From NCBI GenBank assembly GCA_032718475.1, contig JAUCBJ010000649.1:1-53648 (forward strand): a stretch of 53,648 nt of DNA. The letters run 5' to 3'. Under the pieces are notes generated by a model, which saw only the letters and a program-made list of their open reading frames with translations, was not told where the DNA came from and made no database searches. Position 1 is the stretch's first letter. The number at the start of each line of letters is the position of its first letter. Positions 9,977-19,952 of this stretch are shown one piece after another. The DNA is from Nemertoderma westbladi (Eukaryota; Xenacoelomorpha; Nemertodermatida; Nemertodermatidae). Position numbers and translations under genes: made by a program.

Positions 9977-10693
9977 ATACGCGTATATATGGTTACATAT
10001 CGTTACGTTTCTACTAGATGAAGCACAAAATAGAGGTTAGATGTGAGGATACTTCGAGTTTTGTCGGCTTTTGGCTCAACTTTGCTCTAAAACCCCTACC
10101 CATTTGCCTAATGACTTTGGGTTTTGCGTGATTTCGCACTGGCTCCTAATCCAAAAAATGTGCCGATAAAAAACGAATTCCAGGTAAACTAGCCGCGAGT
10201 CTAAAATACTCACCTTTTAATTTCCCAAACTACTTACCAAAGAAAATTTTGCAGTCGAGAATTAATTTGGTCTAAGATAATAGTAGACACGACTACGTAG
10301 AATAAGGCCGATTTTCTTTTCCAAAAAAATTTATCGGTAGGCTCGCAAGCATTCCATCCGCTCTTGTCCTCCCCAATTTTTATTTTTATCTAGCTGTATT
10401 CTAGAATTCGCATTCACTGGAGAACCATTTTTCTTAAATTTAAATCCAACCAAATGGATTTGTCTAATAATTTTTGAAAATTGTCTCACTTGTGGGTTCC
10501 AAGTGGAATTCCATTCCTACTGTACACACAATCCCGCTCCTATGTGATACATAAGGGTACTACCCTCCATGTTCACATATAAAGACAATGGAATTCCACC
10601 GCTGTCTCTATCTACAGTGAAGAGGAATACAATGCATATACAGTAATACAAAATACTAAATTACTAAAATACGGTAAGGCTATGTGGCATAGG
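9977..10693 (-). other. Spacer between second ORF and foldback insert
   Basis: Non-coding on both strands as far as I can see. It must hold whatever drives expression of the second ORF if that ORF has its own promoter or splice site; no clear signal was found. One palindrome copy lies at 10336-10355. Confidence 0.4.
10336..10355 (-). repeat. BEL-1 palindrome, copy 5
   Basis: ggtaggctcgcaagcattcc, one stem mismatch. Non-coding. Confidence 0.8.
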
Positions 10694-11912
10694 GTAGGTC
10701 GATTTTTACTTTTTTTGGATATCTAGATTTTCTCATTGATAAAAAGTGGCCTTGGGTCCTAAAACTTTGTAGAAACGAAATTTTAACTCCTAAAAATTAT
10801 GTTTGACCCCTGCACTGGACGTCGTCCAGTTCCCGCCCTAGCCGCTAGTGAGTCATTTTCCCAATTATTGTGATGATCAACTTCTAGTATTCCTACCGCA
10901 TTGATATTATGCTCATTAGAACCGCAATGACCGATTTAGTTGGTGTAGACACCTTCAAAACAAGCATAGAGCGCTAAAAATTATGTTTGACCCCTGCACT
11001 GGACGTCGACAAGTTCCCGCCCTAGCCGCTAGTGAGTCATTTTCCCAATTATTGTGATGATCAACTTCTAGTATTCCTACCGCATTGATATTATGCTCAT
11101 TAGAACCGCAATGACCGATTTAGTTGGTGTAGACACCTTCAAAACAAGCATAGAGCGAGTAGTTTTTGAGATATTGCAGAATATGTGAAGTCCGGTACAA
11201 GTCAACATTAGCGCCTTGATGCGGTATTGACAAATACACTAAAAATGATACTTTTAATTATCTCAAGGCATCCACAATTTACACATAACTGCAGTGATCA
11301 ATTTAGGGGATGTTGAAACTCTAATAATATGAGTTCAGTGATTAGTTCTCGAGTTATTGTACAAAACGTCTGGACTGAGTCAGCTCAATATAAGGTCATT
11401 AATTGGTGGACCTAACCTTGACATTTTGTACAATAACTCGAAAACTAATCACTCAATTAATATTTTTAGAGTGTCAACATCCCCTAAATTGATCATTGCA
11501 GTTATGTGTAAATTGTGGATGCCTTGAGATAATTAGAAGTATCATTTTTAGTGTATTTGTCAATACCGCATCAAGGCGCTAATGTTGACTTGTACCGGAC
11601 TTCACATATTCTGCAATATCTCAAAAACTACTCGCTGTGTGCTTGTTTTGAAGGTGTTTACACCAACTAAATCGGTCATTGCGGTTCTAATGAGCATAAT
11701 ATCAATGCGGTAGGAATACTAGAAGTTGATCATCACAATAATTGGGAAAATGACTCACTAGCGGCTAGGGCGGAAACTGGACGACGTCCAGTGCAGGGGT
11801 CAAACATGATTTTTAGGAGTTAAAATTTCGTTTCTACAAAGTTTTAGGACCCAAGGCCACTTTTTATCAATGAGAAAATCTAGATATCCAAAAAAAGTAA
11901 AAATCGACCTAC
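10694..11912. mobile_element. 1.2-kb foldback (giant palindrome) insert
   Basis: Left arm 10694-11370 and right arm 11420-11912 are inverted repeats around a 49-base loop. Outer ends read GTAGGTCGATTTTT on the left and its complement on the right. The left arm is longer because it contains a 184-bp direct duplication absent from the right arm. TGGCA occurs at 10685-10689 and directly after the right arm at 11913-11917, a possible but untidy target duplication. There is no ORF. It sits 26 bp past the integrase stop, so it may have inserted without harming pol. It resembles a non-autonomous foldback or long-TIR DNA element. Confidence 0.8.
10791..11157. repeat. 184-bp direct duplication in foldback left arm
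   Basis: Units 10791-10974 and 10975-11157 start taaaaattatgtttgacccc and are near-identical. The right arm has only one copy, so the duplication came after the palindrome formed. Confidence 0.9.
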
Positions 11913-11938
11913 TGGCAACCATCAAGGGTCCCACATCT

Positions 11939-12973
11939 CTATATACTAAGATTGGATGGAGATTTGTAGTCTCCTGTCTCGTTTCTAGTCTCCTCAAGGA
12001 GCACAAGACGTTGTACAGGCCTATCTGCAGTACGTCCGTCAATAGTCCATACAGTAACTGTCCTTACTACACCAGATGTAGGGTGCGTGGTCAAAATGAC
12101 TTTAGTCAGCCAAAACCGTCTTTTCAGATTGGTTTCAGCCAATAAAACATGGTCACCTCGTCTCAAACATTGGGTATTAAGATACCAAGAGGTTCTGGTC
12201 GAAATAGAGGGTAAATAGTGCTTCTGCCATATTTCCCAGAATTTGTTGGCTAACAACTGAGTGATTTTCCAAGCTTTGTTGCCGTATCCATCACTATCGA
12301 CAGGTACCGAAGTGGGCAACAATGTTGTCGGCGCCTGCATAAGCAGGTGCGCTGGTGTCAAGGCAAACTTGGGGATCAAAGCGATCGGTCTGGTATTCAA
12401 AACCGCTTCGACTTCTATTAACAACGTCGTCAGTTGGTCGTCTGTCGAAATGCGTTGCGTCGGTATTACTTTCGCCATAGCTGTTTTAATTGAGCCAATC
12501 AGCCTTTCCCAAACGCCGCCTCTCCACGGACTGTTGGAAGTGTTAAAGCTCCAGACAATACGTTGAGGATGCAGTTCCTTGGAAATCTGGTTTTGGTCCA
12601 ACTTTTTTAAAGCTCTGGTGATTTTATTCCGTGCACCCACAAAGTTAGTCCCTTGGTCGCAATAAATGGATTTGACCAATCCACGTCTAGCAATAAATCG
12701 CCGTAAGGCTAGGATAAAGGCGTTGGTGGTTAAATCTGTCACACGCTCAATATGGACAGCTCTGCTGGCCAAGCAAGTGAAGATCAATCCCCAGCGTTTT
12801 ACCTGTACCCTTCTGCGTTTCGCAATTATGGGTCCAAAACAGTCTATCCCTGTCTCAGTGAAAGGGGGTCTAAAAGCCTGTAATCTCGCTAGTGGTAGTT
12901 CACTCATTTCTTGGTGACCTATCCTCGCGTGCACCTTCTTACAAATCATACAGTTCCGTGTTACCGAACTCAA
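11939..12973 (-). CDS. BEL-1 integrase, catalytic and C-terminal region
   Basis: This 344-residue frame holds the CX2C end of the zinc-binding domain (C8, C11), then a DDE core with D44 (IDCFGP), D106 (CDQGTNF) and E156 (VWERLIG), spacing D-61-D-49-E, typical of retroviral-type integrases of BEL/Pao. A C-terminal region follows the usual LNTRP motif. The enzyme inserts element DNA and makes the flanking duplication. All three catalytic residues are present. The frame continues upstream into 13049-13264 apart from one TGA, so the stated start is not a real start. Confidence 0.9.
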   Translation of the reverse strand: MSSVTRNCMICKKVHARIGHQEMSELPLARLQAFRPPFTETGIDCFGPIIAKRRRVQVKRWGLIFTCLASRAVHIERVTDLTTNAFILALRRFIARRGLVKSIYCDQGTNFVGARNKITRALKKLDQNQISKELHPQRIVWSFNTSNSPWRGGVWERLIGSIKTAMAKVIPTQRISTDDQLTTLLIEVEAVLNTRPIALIPKFALTPAHLLMQAPTTLLPTSVPVDSDGYGNKAWKITQLLANKFWEIWQKHYLPSISTRTSWYLNTQCLRRGDHVLLAETNLKRRFWLTKVILTTHPTSGVVRTVTVWTIDGRTADRPVQRLVLLEETRNETGDYKSPSNLSI

Positions 12974-13048
12974 TGCCTTGCTAGGCCTAATCAGTACAAA
13001 CCTCGAGCGTAAGTGTGATAAACAGTGATGCCTACCTACGTGTTTGAG

Positions 13049-13264
13049 TCATACATGTGTGTCCAGTATCATAGCGCACTGTAACTCATGGTGTTGCGGT
13101 ATGATGATAGGATACCTAAAGTCAAGTGCAAAGTCGATGTTTTGGAGTCTGGACTTGTGACAAAGTAAGCCCCTATAGATAATCGGACTCCAACTCAAAA
13201 TCGGTGAAGACTTGATCTGTTTACCCTGATTGATCACTGTGAACTCTCGTGCGGAATATCGCAA
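13049..13264 (-). pseudogene. BEL-1 integrase N-terminal fragment
   Basis: Same frame as the integrase core, separated by one TGA near 13049. After that stop the frame reads a histidine pair (GRHHCLSHLR) followed by the CX2C of the next segment, which is the HHCC zinc-binding domain of BEL/Pao integrase. The region upstream is the linker between RNase H and integrase. It is in a different frame from 13417-13863, so at least one frameshift separates them. Confidence 0.7.
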
Positions 13265-13416
13265 TTGATAATGTCTAATAATATCAACTTCACAAAGACC
13301 AGCTTCCTATAAGGTAAGTCTTCTAGGAAAGTCGCGTTTGCCTCTGGCATATTGTCTCAAACGTTTGAGCCATGCTAACTTGCGGCACGCTTCAGTCCAT
13401 GATCTAGTTAGGTTTA

Positions 13417-13863
13417 CTATCCTGCCAACGTAAGTGTTGGTGACGTCATCAGGCAAGGTATAGTCGAAGTGTGGATACTTGTTCGGACTTGGTATGGTAG
13501 GCCCACGGGCCTTCCGGTAGGTGTCTCCCTTTGTGCAATAGGTTTGTCTGAGTCCTCAAGTAATTTAATCTCCGCGGTCTTACCTTTACCGTCCGCACCC
13601 AGTGAATTGACTGGCAGTAACGGTTTCAACTCTACAGTACTAGTGCGTTCCCGTGAGCTCGTAAGCTTCCTAACCTTAGTCACACGTTTACCTGTAGACG
13701 GTAAGTGAAGTATTTTCCTTGAGTGGAGTGTGATTGCTGTGGCCGCACCTTCGTCATCCAAGGAAGTCAAATTTGGTAAGTTGTCAATACCTAATGGGTG
13801 TGTACTAGTCCGCTCCAATGGATTCATTGCATCCTTGTAGTACACGTTGTTTCTTTCCAACAA
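13417..13863 (-). pseudogene. BEL-1 pol spacer, RNase H to integrase
   Basis: A 148-codon frame in phase with RNase H. It continues from the Ser-Pro-Asp repeat and is separated from it only by a TGA at 13921. No domain is recognised; it is polar and Ser/Thr-rich. A palindrome copy at 13496-13515 is translated in it. Confidence 0.6.
13496..13515 (-). repeat. BEL-1 palindrome, copy 6 (compensatory change)
   Basis: ggtaggcccacgggccttcc. Stem position 8/13 is C-G here and T-A in the other copies, so both sides of the pair have changed and pairing is kept. Confidence 0.8.
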
Positions 13864-13869
13864 GTCATC

Positions 13870-14262
13870 TAGTGGAAAGTCTAGTAGACAGTCTGGTGAG
13901 GCGTCCGGCGAACAGTCTGGTCAGACGTCTGGTGAGACATAGCGCGGAACTTCCAGCAAAATGTCCTGTCGTTGGTCCCAAAGAAAGTCTGGCGTAGCTC
14001 CTGTCAGAATGTCTGGTCTAAAGTCTAGTGGACAGTCTGGCGAGACATCCAGTAGACAATCTGTTGAGAGTTCCATAAAACAATCTGGCGAATAATCCGG
14101 AAAACAATCTGGTGTCGTTTCTGGTGAATAATCTGGCGAGACATCTGGTGAACAATCCGGCGAAACGTCTGGTGAAATCTCCTGCGGAACATCTGGTGAA
14201 AGATTCGTATGAACGTCTGGTCGAGAGTCTGGTGAGACGTCTGGCGTAATGTCAGGTCTAAT
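13870..14262 (-). repeat. Ser-Pro-Asp repeat in BEL-1 pol
   Basis: A degenerate minisatellite of tctggtgaga-like units encodes about 25 repeats of the form (S/T/R)PD(V/C/Y/F) between RNase H and integrase. It crosses the TGA at 13921 in frame. I know of no such repeat in this place in BEL/Pao polyproteins. It is probably an expanded linker. Confidence 0.85.
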
Positions 14263-14907
14263 GTCCAGATCATCAGATTTTGTCTGTCCTTGTTTACTCT
14301 TGACCTTGGCGTTGGCTTTCGCTTTGGACTTGACAACAGTGTCGATTTTTATCTCGGCACCCTCCGGTATGGTATTAGTTGTTGCGTCAAATAACGGTGG
14401 CCATTCGTCTGATGGTCGTTGTAGGAAATTGGGTCCTCTAAACCAAAAGGATTTATTGTCTGGTTTACAAAAGTCAATAGGTAGCATCCCCTGTGACGCG
14501 ATGTCAGCTGGGTTCAGCTTCCCTGGACAGTGACGCCAATCTTGTTTGAGCGACCGGTCCAATATTTCAGCCCGTCTGTTGGCTATGAAAGTCTTGAACT
14601 TGAATGTTTTGTTGTTTATGTACCAAAGTACCAACGTCGCATCCGTCCAATATGTGACCTTCAAGTTAGCCTCCAGCTCGCATTGTACTAAACTGACAAT
14701 ATCGGTGGTTATCGTCCCGGCTTGCAGCTCTCCACGAGGTACAGTCATATACTTCAATGGCATTGTTCTAGCCCTTGAAGTAACGAGAGACACTTCGTAG
14801 CTGTCTGATGTCACTTGTCGTCTAAGGTATATAGTAACCCCCAGTCGATCCTTACTAGCATCACTGAAGCTGTGAAGCTCTAAATCGGCAGGAAAGGTTG
14901 TCTGCAA
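13921..14907 (-). pseudogene. BEL-1 RNase H region
   Basis: The frame opens with the RNase H-like domain: FSDASK with D16 near the start, YLRRQ, then a TVPRGELQA motif and a WTDATLVLWYI motif, followed by the NPADIASQG motif seen in Pao-type pols. RNase H removes template RNA during reverse transcription. The true start is upstream: the frame runs into the RT segment with a single TAA at about 14983. After residue 200 it becomes the Lys-rich spacer and Ser-Pro-Asp repeat. Confidence 0.85.
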
Positions 14908-14982
14908 AGGAAAGTATACCCTCAGTATGGTATAGTCTTGTAAGAACGTCAGTTGGGCTTCCCAGCCCCTCCATTGCTCAGC

Positions 14983-15942
14983 TTACTTTTCTGGCATGGG
15001 GTCGTCCCATTCCAGTCCGGCTTGCCAAATGCTGCGGAGTATGATCCTGGCATTTAGGATCACTGGGCTAATGAAACACAATGGGTCATACAATCGACTC
15101 ATGGTCGATAAGCAAGTCCTCTTAGTGAGAGGTCTAATCTGTCCGTTGGACCTTACACGTACCCTAAAGTTGTTGGTGTTCTGGTCCCAATTAAGTCCTA
15201 ATACCTTGGACGTAGGTAGAGGTTCTAGGTCTAAGTCCAAGTCTCCTCCACTGTGATCTGTCGGGTCGAATGAGTTCACTAGTTTAGGTTCGTTGGAAGC
15301 GAACTTCGTGAGGTGAAATCCGCCCTCAGCGAGACAATCTTGGAGTTGGTGTGCTACGGTCATAGCGCGCTCCAGAGTGTCACAACTCTTGAGGCCTTCA
15401 TCCACATAGAAGTCTCGTTCCACTGTCTGAGCTAATTCTGGGTCGAATTGGTCTTGTCTGTCTAATGCTGTTTGCTTCAAGGCATACATGGTGCAGTTGG
15501 GGCAATCCCTGGCTCCGAAAACTCTTACCTGCATTTTGTAAGTTTCTGGCGGAAGTTCTAAATTTCCGTCCGGGTACCAAAGAAACCTTAAACTATCCCT
15601 GTCCCGCTCCAAAGCCTTAACCTGGCGAAACATAGCCTCTACATTACAGGTGAAAACCACTTTGCATTGACTAAAACGCATTAGGACTCCCATGAGGTAA
15701 TTATTCATATTTGGCCCGTCCATCAGTTCGCTGTTCATAGACATCCCTTGGTAAAGTGCGGCGCAGTCATTGACTACATGCACCTTGCCAGGTTTGTCCG
15801 GGTGTCGAACAAAATGATGTGGCAGGTAATATATTTGATCTGTGGTTACCTCTGGATTTAACATCCTAATGGCGTATCCCTTTTGGAGATACGACTGAAG
15901 TTGCGCATTGTATTGCATATGGGCCGTCTCATCACGCAACAA
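14983..15942 (-). pseudogene. BEL-1 reverse transcriptase (catalytic residues altered)
   Basis: A 319-codon frame with the Pao-type RT core: LPHHFV, a VVNDCAA block, motif A region CNVEAMFRQV (residues 99-108), FLWYPDG, the FGARDCPNC block, and the polymerase box as YVDE at 179-182. Family members normally carry Asp at the position of N100 and YVDD in the box, so one catalytic Asp is Asn and another is Glu. The segment is in frame with the protease segment, interrupted by one TGA at 15943. It would copy the RNA into DNA in the particle, but this copy is predicted inactive. Confidence 0.9.
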
Positions 15943-16252
15943 TCACTGCCTTATTGATTTTAGTCGCCGAAAAGCAAGCAGGTAGTTGTTAACGAGCTTA
16001 GGTTGTCCATGGCGCCACAACATGCCAACTTCGTAGTGGCCATTCGGGGTCTGGCGAATGGTATCTCTCATTATATTTAATGATCGTTTTTCCTGTTCTG
16101 ACATAGCGGTCTTGTAACTACCGGGTTCTGCTGAGTCCTGTTCTAACCATTTAATGGTCAATTCAGTCAGCAGTCGGTCAAGTGCTGCTTGCACTGTGCC
16201 ATAGTCCTCGTCTACATCGTCGTCCTCTGTGGTGGCTAGTGTCAATGTGTCT

Positions 16253-16272
16253 GGTAGGCTCGCAAGCCTTCC
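16253..16272 (-). repeat. BEL-1 palindrome, copy 7
   Basis: ggtaggctcgcaagccttcc, the consensus form, translated as GRLASLP in the protease-RT frame. Confidence 0.9.
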
Positions 16273-16330
16273 GGTGTCACTAGTCGGTGTCGAAACTTTG
16301 TGAGGCGGTTTGACAACCTTCTGATCTGTC

Positions 16331-16350
16331 GGTAGGCTCGCAAGCCTTCC
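16331..16350 (-). repeat. BEL-1 palindrome, copy 8
   Basis: Consensus form, 78 bp (26 codons) from copy 7 and in the same reading phase (GRLASLP). Confidence 0.9.
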
Positions 16351-17213
16351 AAAATCCTCGTTAATCGAGTCATCCACAGCAACAACCCTTTGGTCTTCGG
16401 TAGACAATACAACCTGTTTCGCTGCAAGTAGCTGTAAGTCAGAGGTCCGTGTGGTCATGTCCAGATCAGTTACATCAGTATCAGTTACGTCAGTGTTAGC
16501 GACGTAAGTCTGTCGTAGTGCAGTCTGTACAATTGGACCACAGGAGTGTGGAGGAGAATTATCTATCGTGGTAGTCAGTAAACTACACGTACTTAAAACG
16601 TCGTCCTCCTGGTCACTTACCTCTAGTGAACGCACTGGTGCTCTAGTATACCAACCTATGGGAGTTCTACATGCATAGGGGTTGCCCGCTGTAATAACAG
16701 ATGGGCGTGTCTCCCATACCTGATGTAAGTTAAACTGGTCTGTCCCAATAAACATTGCGATTGAGCGATAATTAACAGGACATTCTGGTATTCCAAGGTG
16801 TCGGAAATACTTACGATCTTCCGGTGATTGCTCTGGCACAGGGCCGAGCAAGTTACTAAAGTCCTTCGAAGCTGCAAAGGTCAAATTTCTTACCGGAAGT
16901 AATGAGCGCTCCTCCTTACTGTGTTCCGCTTTGGAAAGAAGAGTGTCTAAGGTTAATTTTACTCTTGTCACAGGAATCGCTCTCTTACCATGCATGCTGC
17001 TTACAGTATACTGAGCAGTCTTACCTTTACTCATGTCAGTAACTACGTCGGCTACTTGTTCGTCTACGTAACAACTATGCGATGACGCAGAGTCTAAGAT
17101 AGCATATATACGCTTGCTCCCTCGGGTTCCGGTAATCTTTATAGGAATCACGCTAAACCCTTTTAATTGGTTCTGTGTGAGGAGTGTTATCGATGGTTGT
17201 TCCTCCCCCGCAT

Positions 17214-17618
17214 TCACGTAGAGGTGTCGTCTTCCTCCTCATCCTCGTCCGATGATCCAGATTGATCCATACAATCAGTATAGAATGTGCAAATCTCACG
17301 CAGCACACACTCCTTATAAAGTGCATCGCATCTAGCCGCTTTATCTGGATGCTCTCGTCGAAAGCGTTTGGTCGGAGTATGACTATTTGTATGGAGTAAT
17401 GCATCGTGGTTACGTCCACATAGAGGACATGTATCATCGCTCGGGCAATCCTTCCGGATGTGTCCAGGCTTGGTACATTTCCAACAAGAATGCAACAATC
17501 GAATTTGGAGTCTCCTTTCTTCAACTCCCAACTCTCTAAAAGCGCGACATCCACGTGGTTTCTGCCGTTCCGTTCGCAATATGAGCATCCCACAAAGTCC
17601 ATCGGCAACTGTTGTCAT
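17214..17618 (-). pseudogene. BEL-1 gag zinc knuckles
   Basis: A 134-codon frame with CWKCTKPGHIRKDC (CX2CX4HX4C) and CPLCGRNHDALLH, the paired knuckles typical of BEL/Pao gag just before the protease. These would bind element RNA. It ends in an acidic tail. It is in a different frame from the gag core upstream and from the protease downstream. Confidence 0.85.
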
Positions 17619-17803
17619 GGCTGCTTGGTGCCAATAGGCGTCAGAACTTTAGAAGTTCCCATTGGGGTGGCATAAGTCACGGCTTTCGCGTTCATCGGAA
17701 ATGGTTTGTTCCGATTCGGCGCAGCAATAGCTATTCCTTCTGCCGCTATATGGTTGTCAGTGTAGTTTGATCGAGTCTCAACCACGGCCTCTCGCGAAAT
17801 CAA
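17615..17803 (-). pseudogene. BEL-1 gag fragment
   Basis: A 62-codon frame in phase with the gag core segment (17882-19357) and overlapping the zinc-knuckle frame by a few bases. It probably bridges the two, with indels on either side. The content is low-information. Confidence 0.45.
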
Positions 17804-17881
17804 TTGGTTGACGTCGGTAAGTTTTAATAGACCGCTGGCCTCTTCACGCTGATACTCAATACGTCGCCATTTTCGTCATAA

Positions 17882-19357
17882 TCAATGATGGAGTCGACCG
17901 ATTATCCTAATTAGAACTGTCGGTGCGTTGGCGTACTCGAGTTGTCTGATGGACCGTAAAGTCCCTATAGCGTTCTTGATTTCGTCCGCGAGTCGTAGAA
18001 GATTGATCGGTTTCGAAATGCTTCCTCCTCTACAGAGGTCTTCGATAATAGATTTAGCCATTGCTACGCTGCTGCCATAAATTGAAAACAAGCGGTTGTA
18101 CGCCAACTCAAAGGCATTCGGAACACCGATAAAGGTCTCCGCTAATCTTTTCGGCTCACCAGATAGTACTTGGAGCAAGTAGTTAAACTTCTCCGTCGAG
18201 GTGAAGGCACACTTAGCGATCTGGGACTCTACGTAGTCTACCAGCGTACGCCAGTGCTTCGCGTTGCCAGAGAACTTCGGTGGTTGTTGTGCTGGTAATC
18301 CATGTCTGGCCGCAAACTTCGCAATCTCGTTAACCAAATCCAACTGTCCGCGTCTTTGTTCGGTTACGTCGTCCAGTCGTTCCCTTCTGCGCATTGTCCG
18401 TTGGTAAGAAATATTAACGGGATCTTCTTCTCGATGGTTCGGAGTCTGTCTCGTCTCTTGTTCTCTCCTTGGTGGTCGATATTGTCTAGATCGTTCCAAC
18501 TCCATGCTGGGTCGTGATCGATCCGACGGTTGCGCTTTGAGTCGCTCTTCGAGTTGAGCTAGTCGGTCCGCCATCTCAGTGAACTGTTTGGCGCTAATCG
18601 CTTCCGCTGGTTGCAGAGTGGGTTTCTGTTGGGGTGTTTCTCGTGGAGGATTGTCGATGTAAAGATTCGTCGATCTTTCCTCTCGTTTGTAATTTTCTGC
18701 CGCTCCAGTATGAAATATTTCCCTCTCCGTCGACTCCGAGTCACTAGATGAATCGCTATCGTCCGGATAAGGTGGTTGGTGGGTTCGCGTCTGGCATATT
18801 GTTTTCGTCGGTTGTGTCCGTCTTCGTACGGCGTCCTCGGTTCTTCGTCGTTCGGTAGGCTCGCAAGCCTTCCACGAAGTGGTAGGTCTCGTTACACAGT
18901 GTGTCAAAGGTCGAATAAAGCAGCCAGGTTTTGTAGTCGGTCTGTAAATGACTGGGTTCGTGCAGCACTTTACAGGTTTAACTGCCAACGGCTTACTTAC
19001 CTGCTTAACTGTCATAAATACAGGTTCCTCTCTTCCTACAAGTAGACTACGGCTTACTGTAGGTGGACTACTTACTTTACCAGCTAAAATCGGTGATGAC
19101 ATCGCTCTAGGTTGCGGTATTTCTGTCACAACAAACCTGTTACCTTGCGTTGAGCGCACAGGTGATATTTCTTTTGGTTTTGCAACTAAAACCGGTTTTA
19201 TCGGAGTTGTGGGTTTGAGCATAGGAATCACTTGGGGAAAACGTTTACAGTAATCCTCGACGAACTCCCCTCCTCGATTTATCGCTCCCACACTTCCTTC
19301 CTCGATTCGCCTTTGAATCCCGCGATATCGAGTCTCTATGCAGTCCAGGGCAGACAA
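17882..19357 (-). pseudogene. BEL-1 gag core (DUF1759-like)
   Basis: A 491-codon frame. The C-terminal 130 residues match the BEL/Pao gag core: a PPKFSG...WRTLVDYVESQI block, then LLQVLSGEPKRLAETF. The N-terminal 300 residues are polar, Arg/Pro-rich linker with a Ser/Asp run (DDSDSSSDSES). It would form the particle shell. The palindrome at 18854-18873 is translated here as KACEPT. The start is arbitrary, since coiled-coil gag sequence lies upstream in other frames. Confidence 0.85.
18854..18873 (-). repeat. BEL-1 palindrome, copy 9 (in gag)
   Basis: Consensus form, translated as KACEPT. Confidence 0.9.
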
Positions 19358-19511
19358 GTCATGTCTAGATTGAGACCTTATAGATCTGTCTCTCGCGTCA
19401 GAGTTCGAGGTCTTCTTGCGCGTTTGCTGCCTCGCACGATCTGTGATCTAGTTCGAATTGGAGCCGCATCTCCCTTTCGCTTTGATCGGCTACCTGTTGT
19501 TGCGCTGCTCG

Positions 19512-19952
19512 CTACGCTTCCTGTATAGCTAGACGAGCGTTTATTTGTCGCGCCTCCAACTTTGCACGAGTGTCGGATGCCGCCTTCTTCCGTACTAACT
19601 CATCGGCTGCTGCCTGTCGTGCTGCTGCCGCTGCGGCTGCTTCTTGCGCCAAGTCCTCCTCCAGTCTCCGCATTTCCGAGGCTTCGAATTCGGCTTGAGC
19701 CTGGAGTTTCGCAATTCTTGCTTCGTCTTCTCTACATTGTTTCTCTCCCTCGATGGCGATCTGTGCCATCTGTCGTTGCGCTTCTTCCTCGGTGACTTGT
19801 TGTTGGCGTGCGACCTCCTGTTGTTGTCGAGTAATTACAGACGTCGTCTTACTAACGTCACCAACATTGCTCCGTACACTAACGAATGATCTATCCATTG
19901 GTGGAATTTGGTAGGCTCGCAAGCCTTCCGTAGTTAGAACTTCCGTCGTCAT
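19512..19952 (-). pseudogene. BEL-1 gag coiled-coil segment
   Basis: A 146-codon frame, Gln/Glu/Ala-rich and clearly coiled-coil, with an eight-Ala run. It ends at a TAG but the same frame goes on with more coiled-coil (AAQQQVADQ...) toward 19400, so the stop is probably a mutation. It overlaps the end of the first gag frame by 62 bp; the palindrome copy 10 lies in that overlap. Confidence 0.75.

Larger units (their letters stand above)
15943..17217 (-). pseudogene. BEL-1 aspartic protease and RT N-terminal region
   Basis: A 424-codon frame. An aspartic protease domain lies at the N-terminus: LDSASSHS with catalytic D42, and a downstream ILGTD-like IGTDQF motif, as in DUF1758/peptidase A16 proteins of BEL/Pao. 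The C-terminal part leads into RT (RRLKSIR followed by a TGA). It is in a different frame from the zinc-knuckle segment just upstream: the last codon there (TGA) overlaps the first codon here by a one-base shift, which could be a decay indel or a frameshift site. Two palindrome copies are translated as GRLASLP. Confidence 0.85.

Noticed and set aside
10685-11917. TGGCA as a definite target duplication of the 1.2-kb foldback
   Set aside because: The left copy is separated from the inverted repeat by four bases (TAGG), so it is only a candidate.
11800-12145. Short frames spanning the integrase end and foldback arm (11800-12042 minus, 11870-12145 plus)
   Set aside because: They cross the insert boundary in the wrong phase; the integrase frame stopping at 11939 is the real one.
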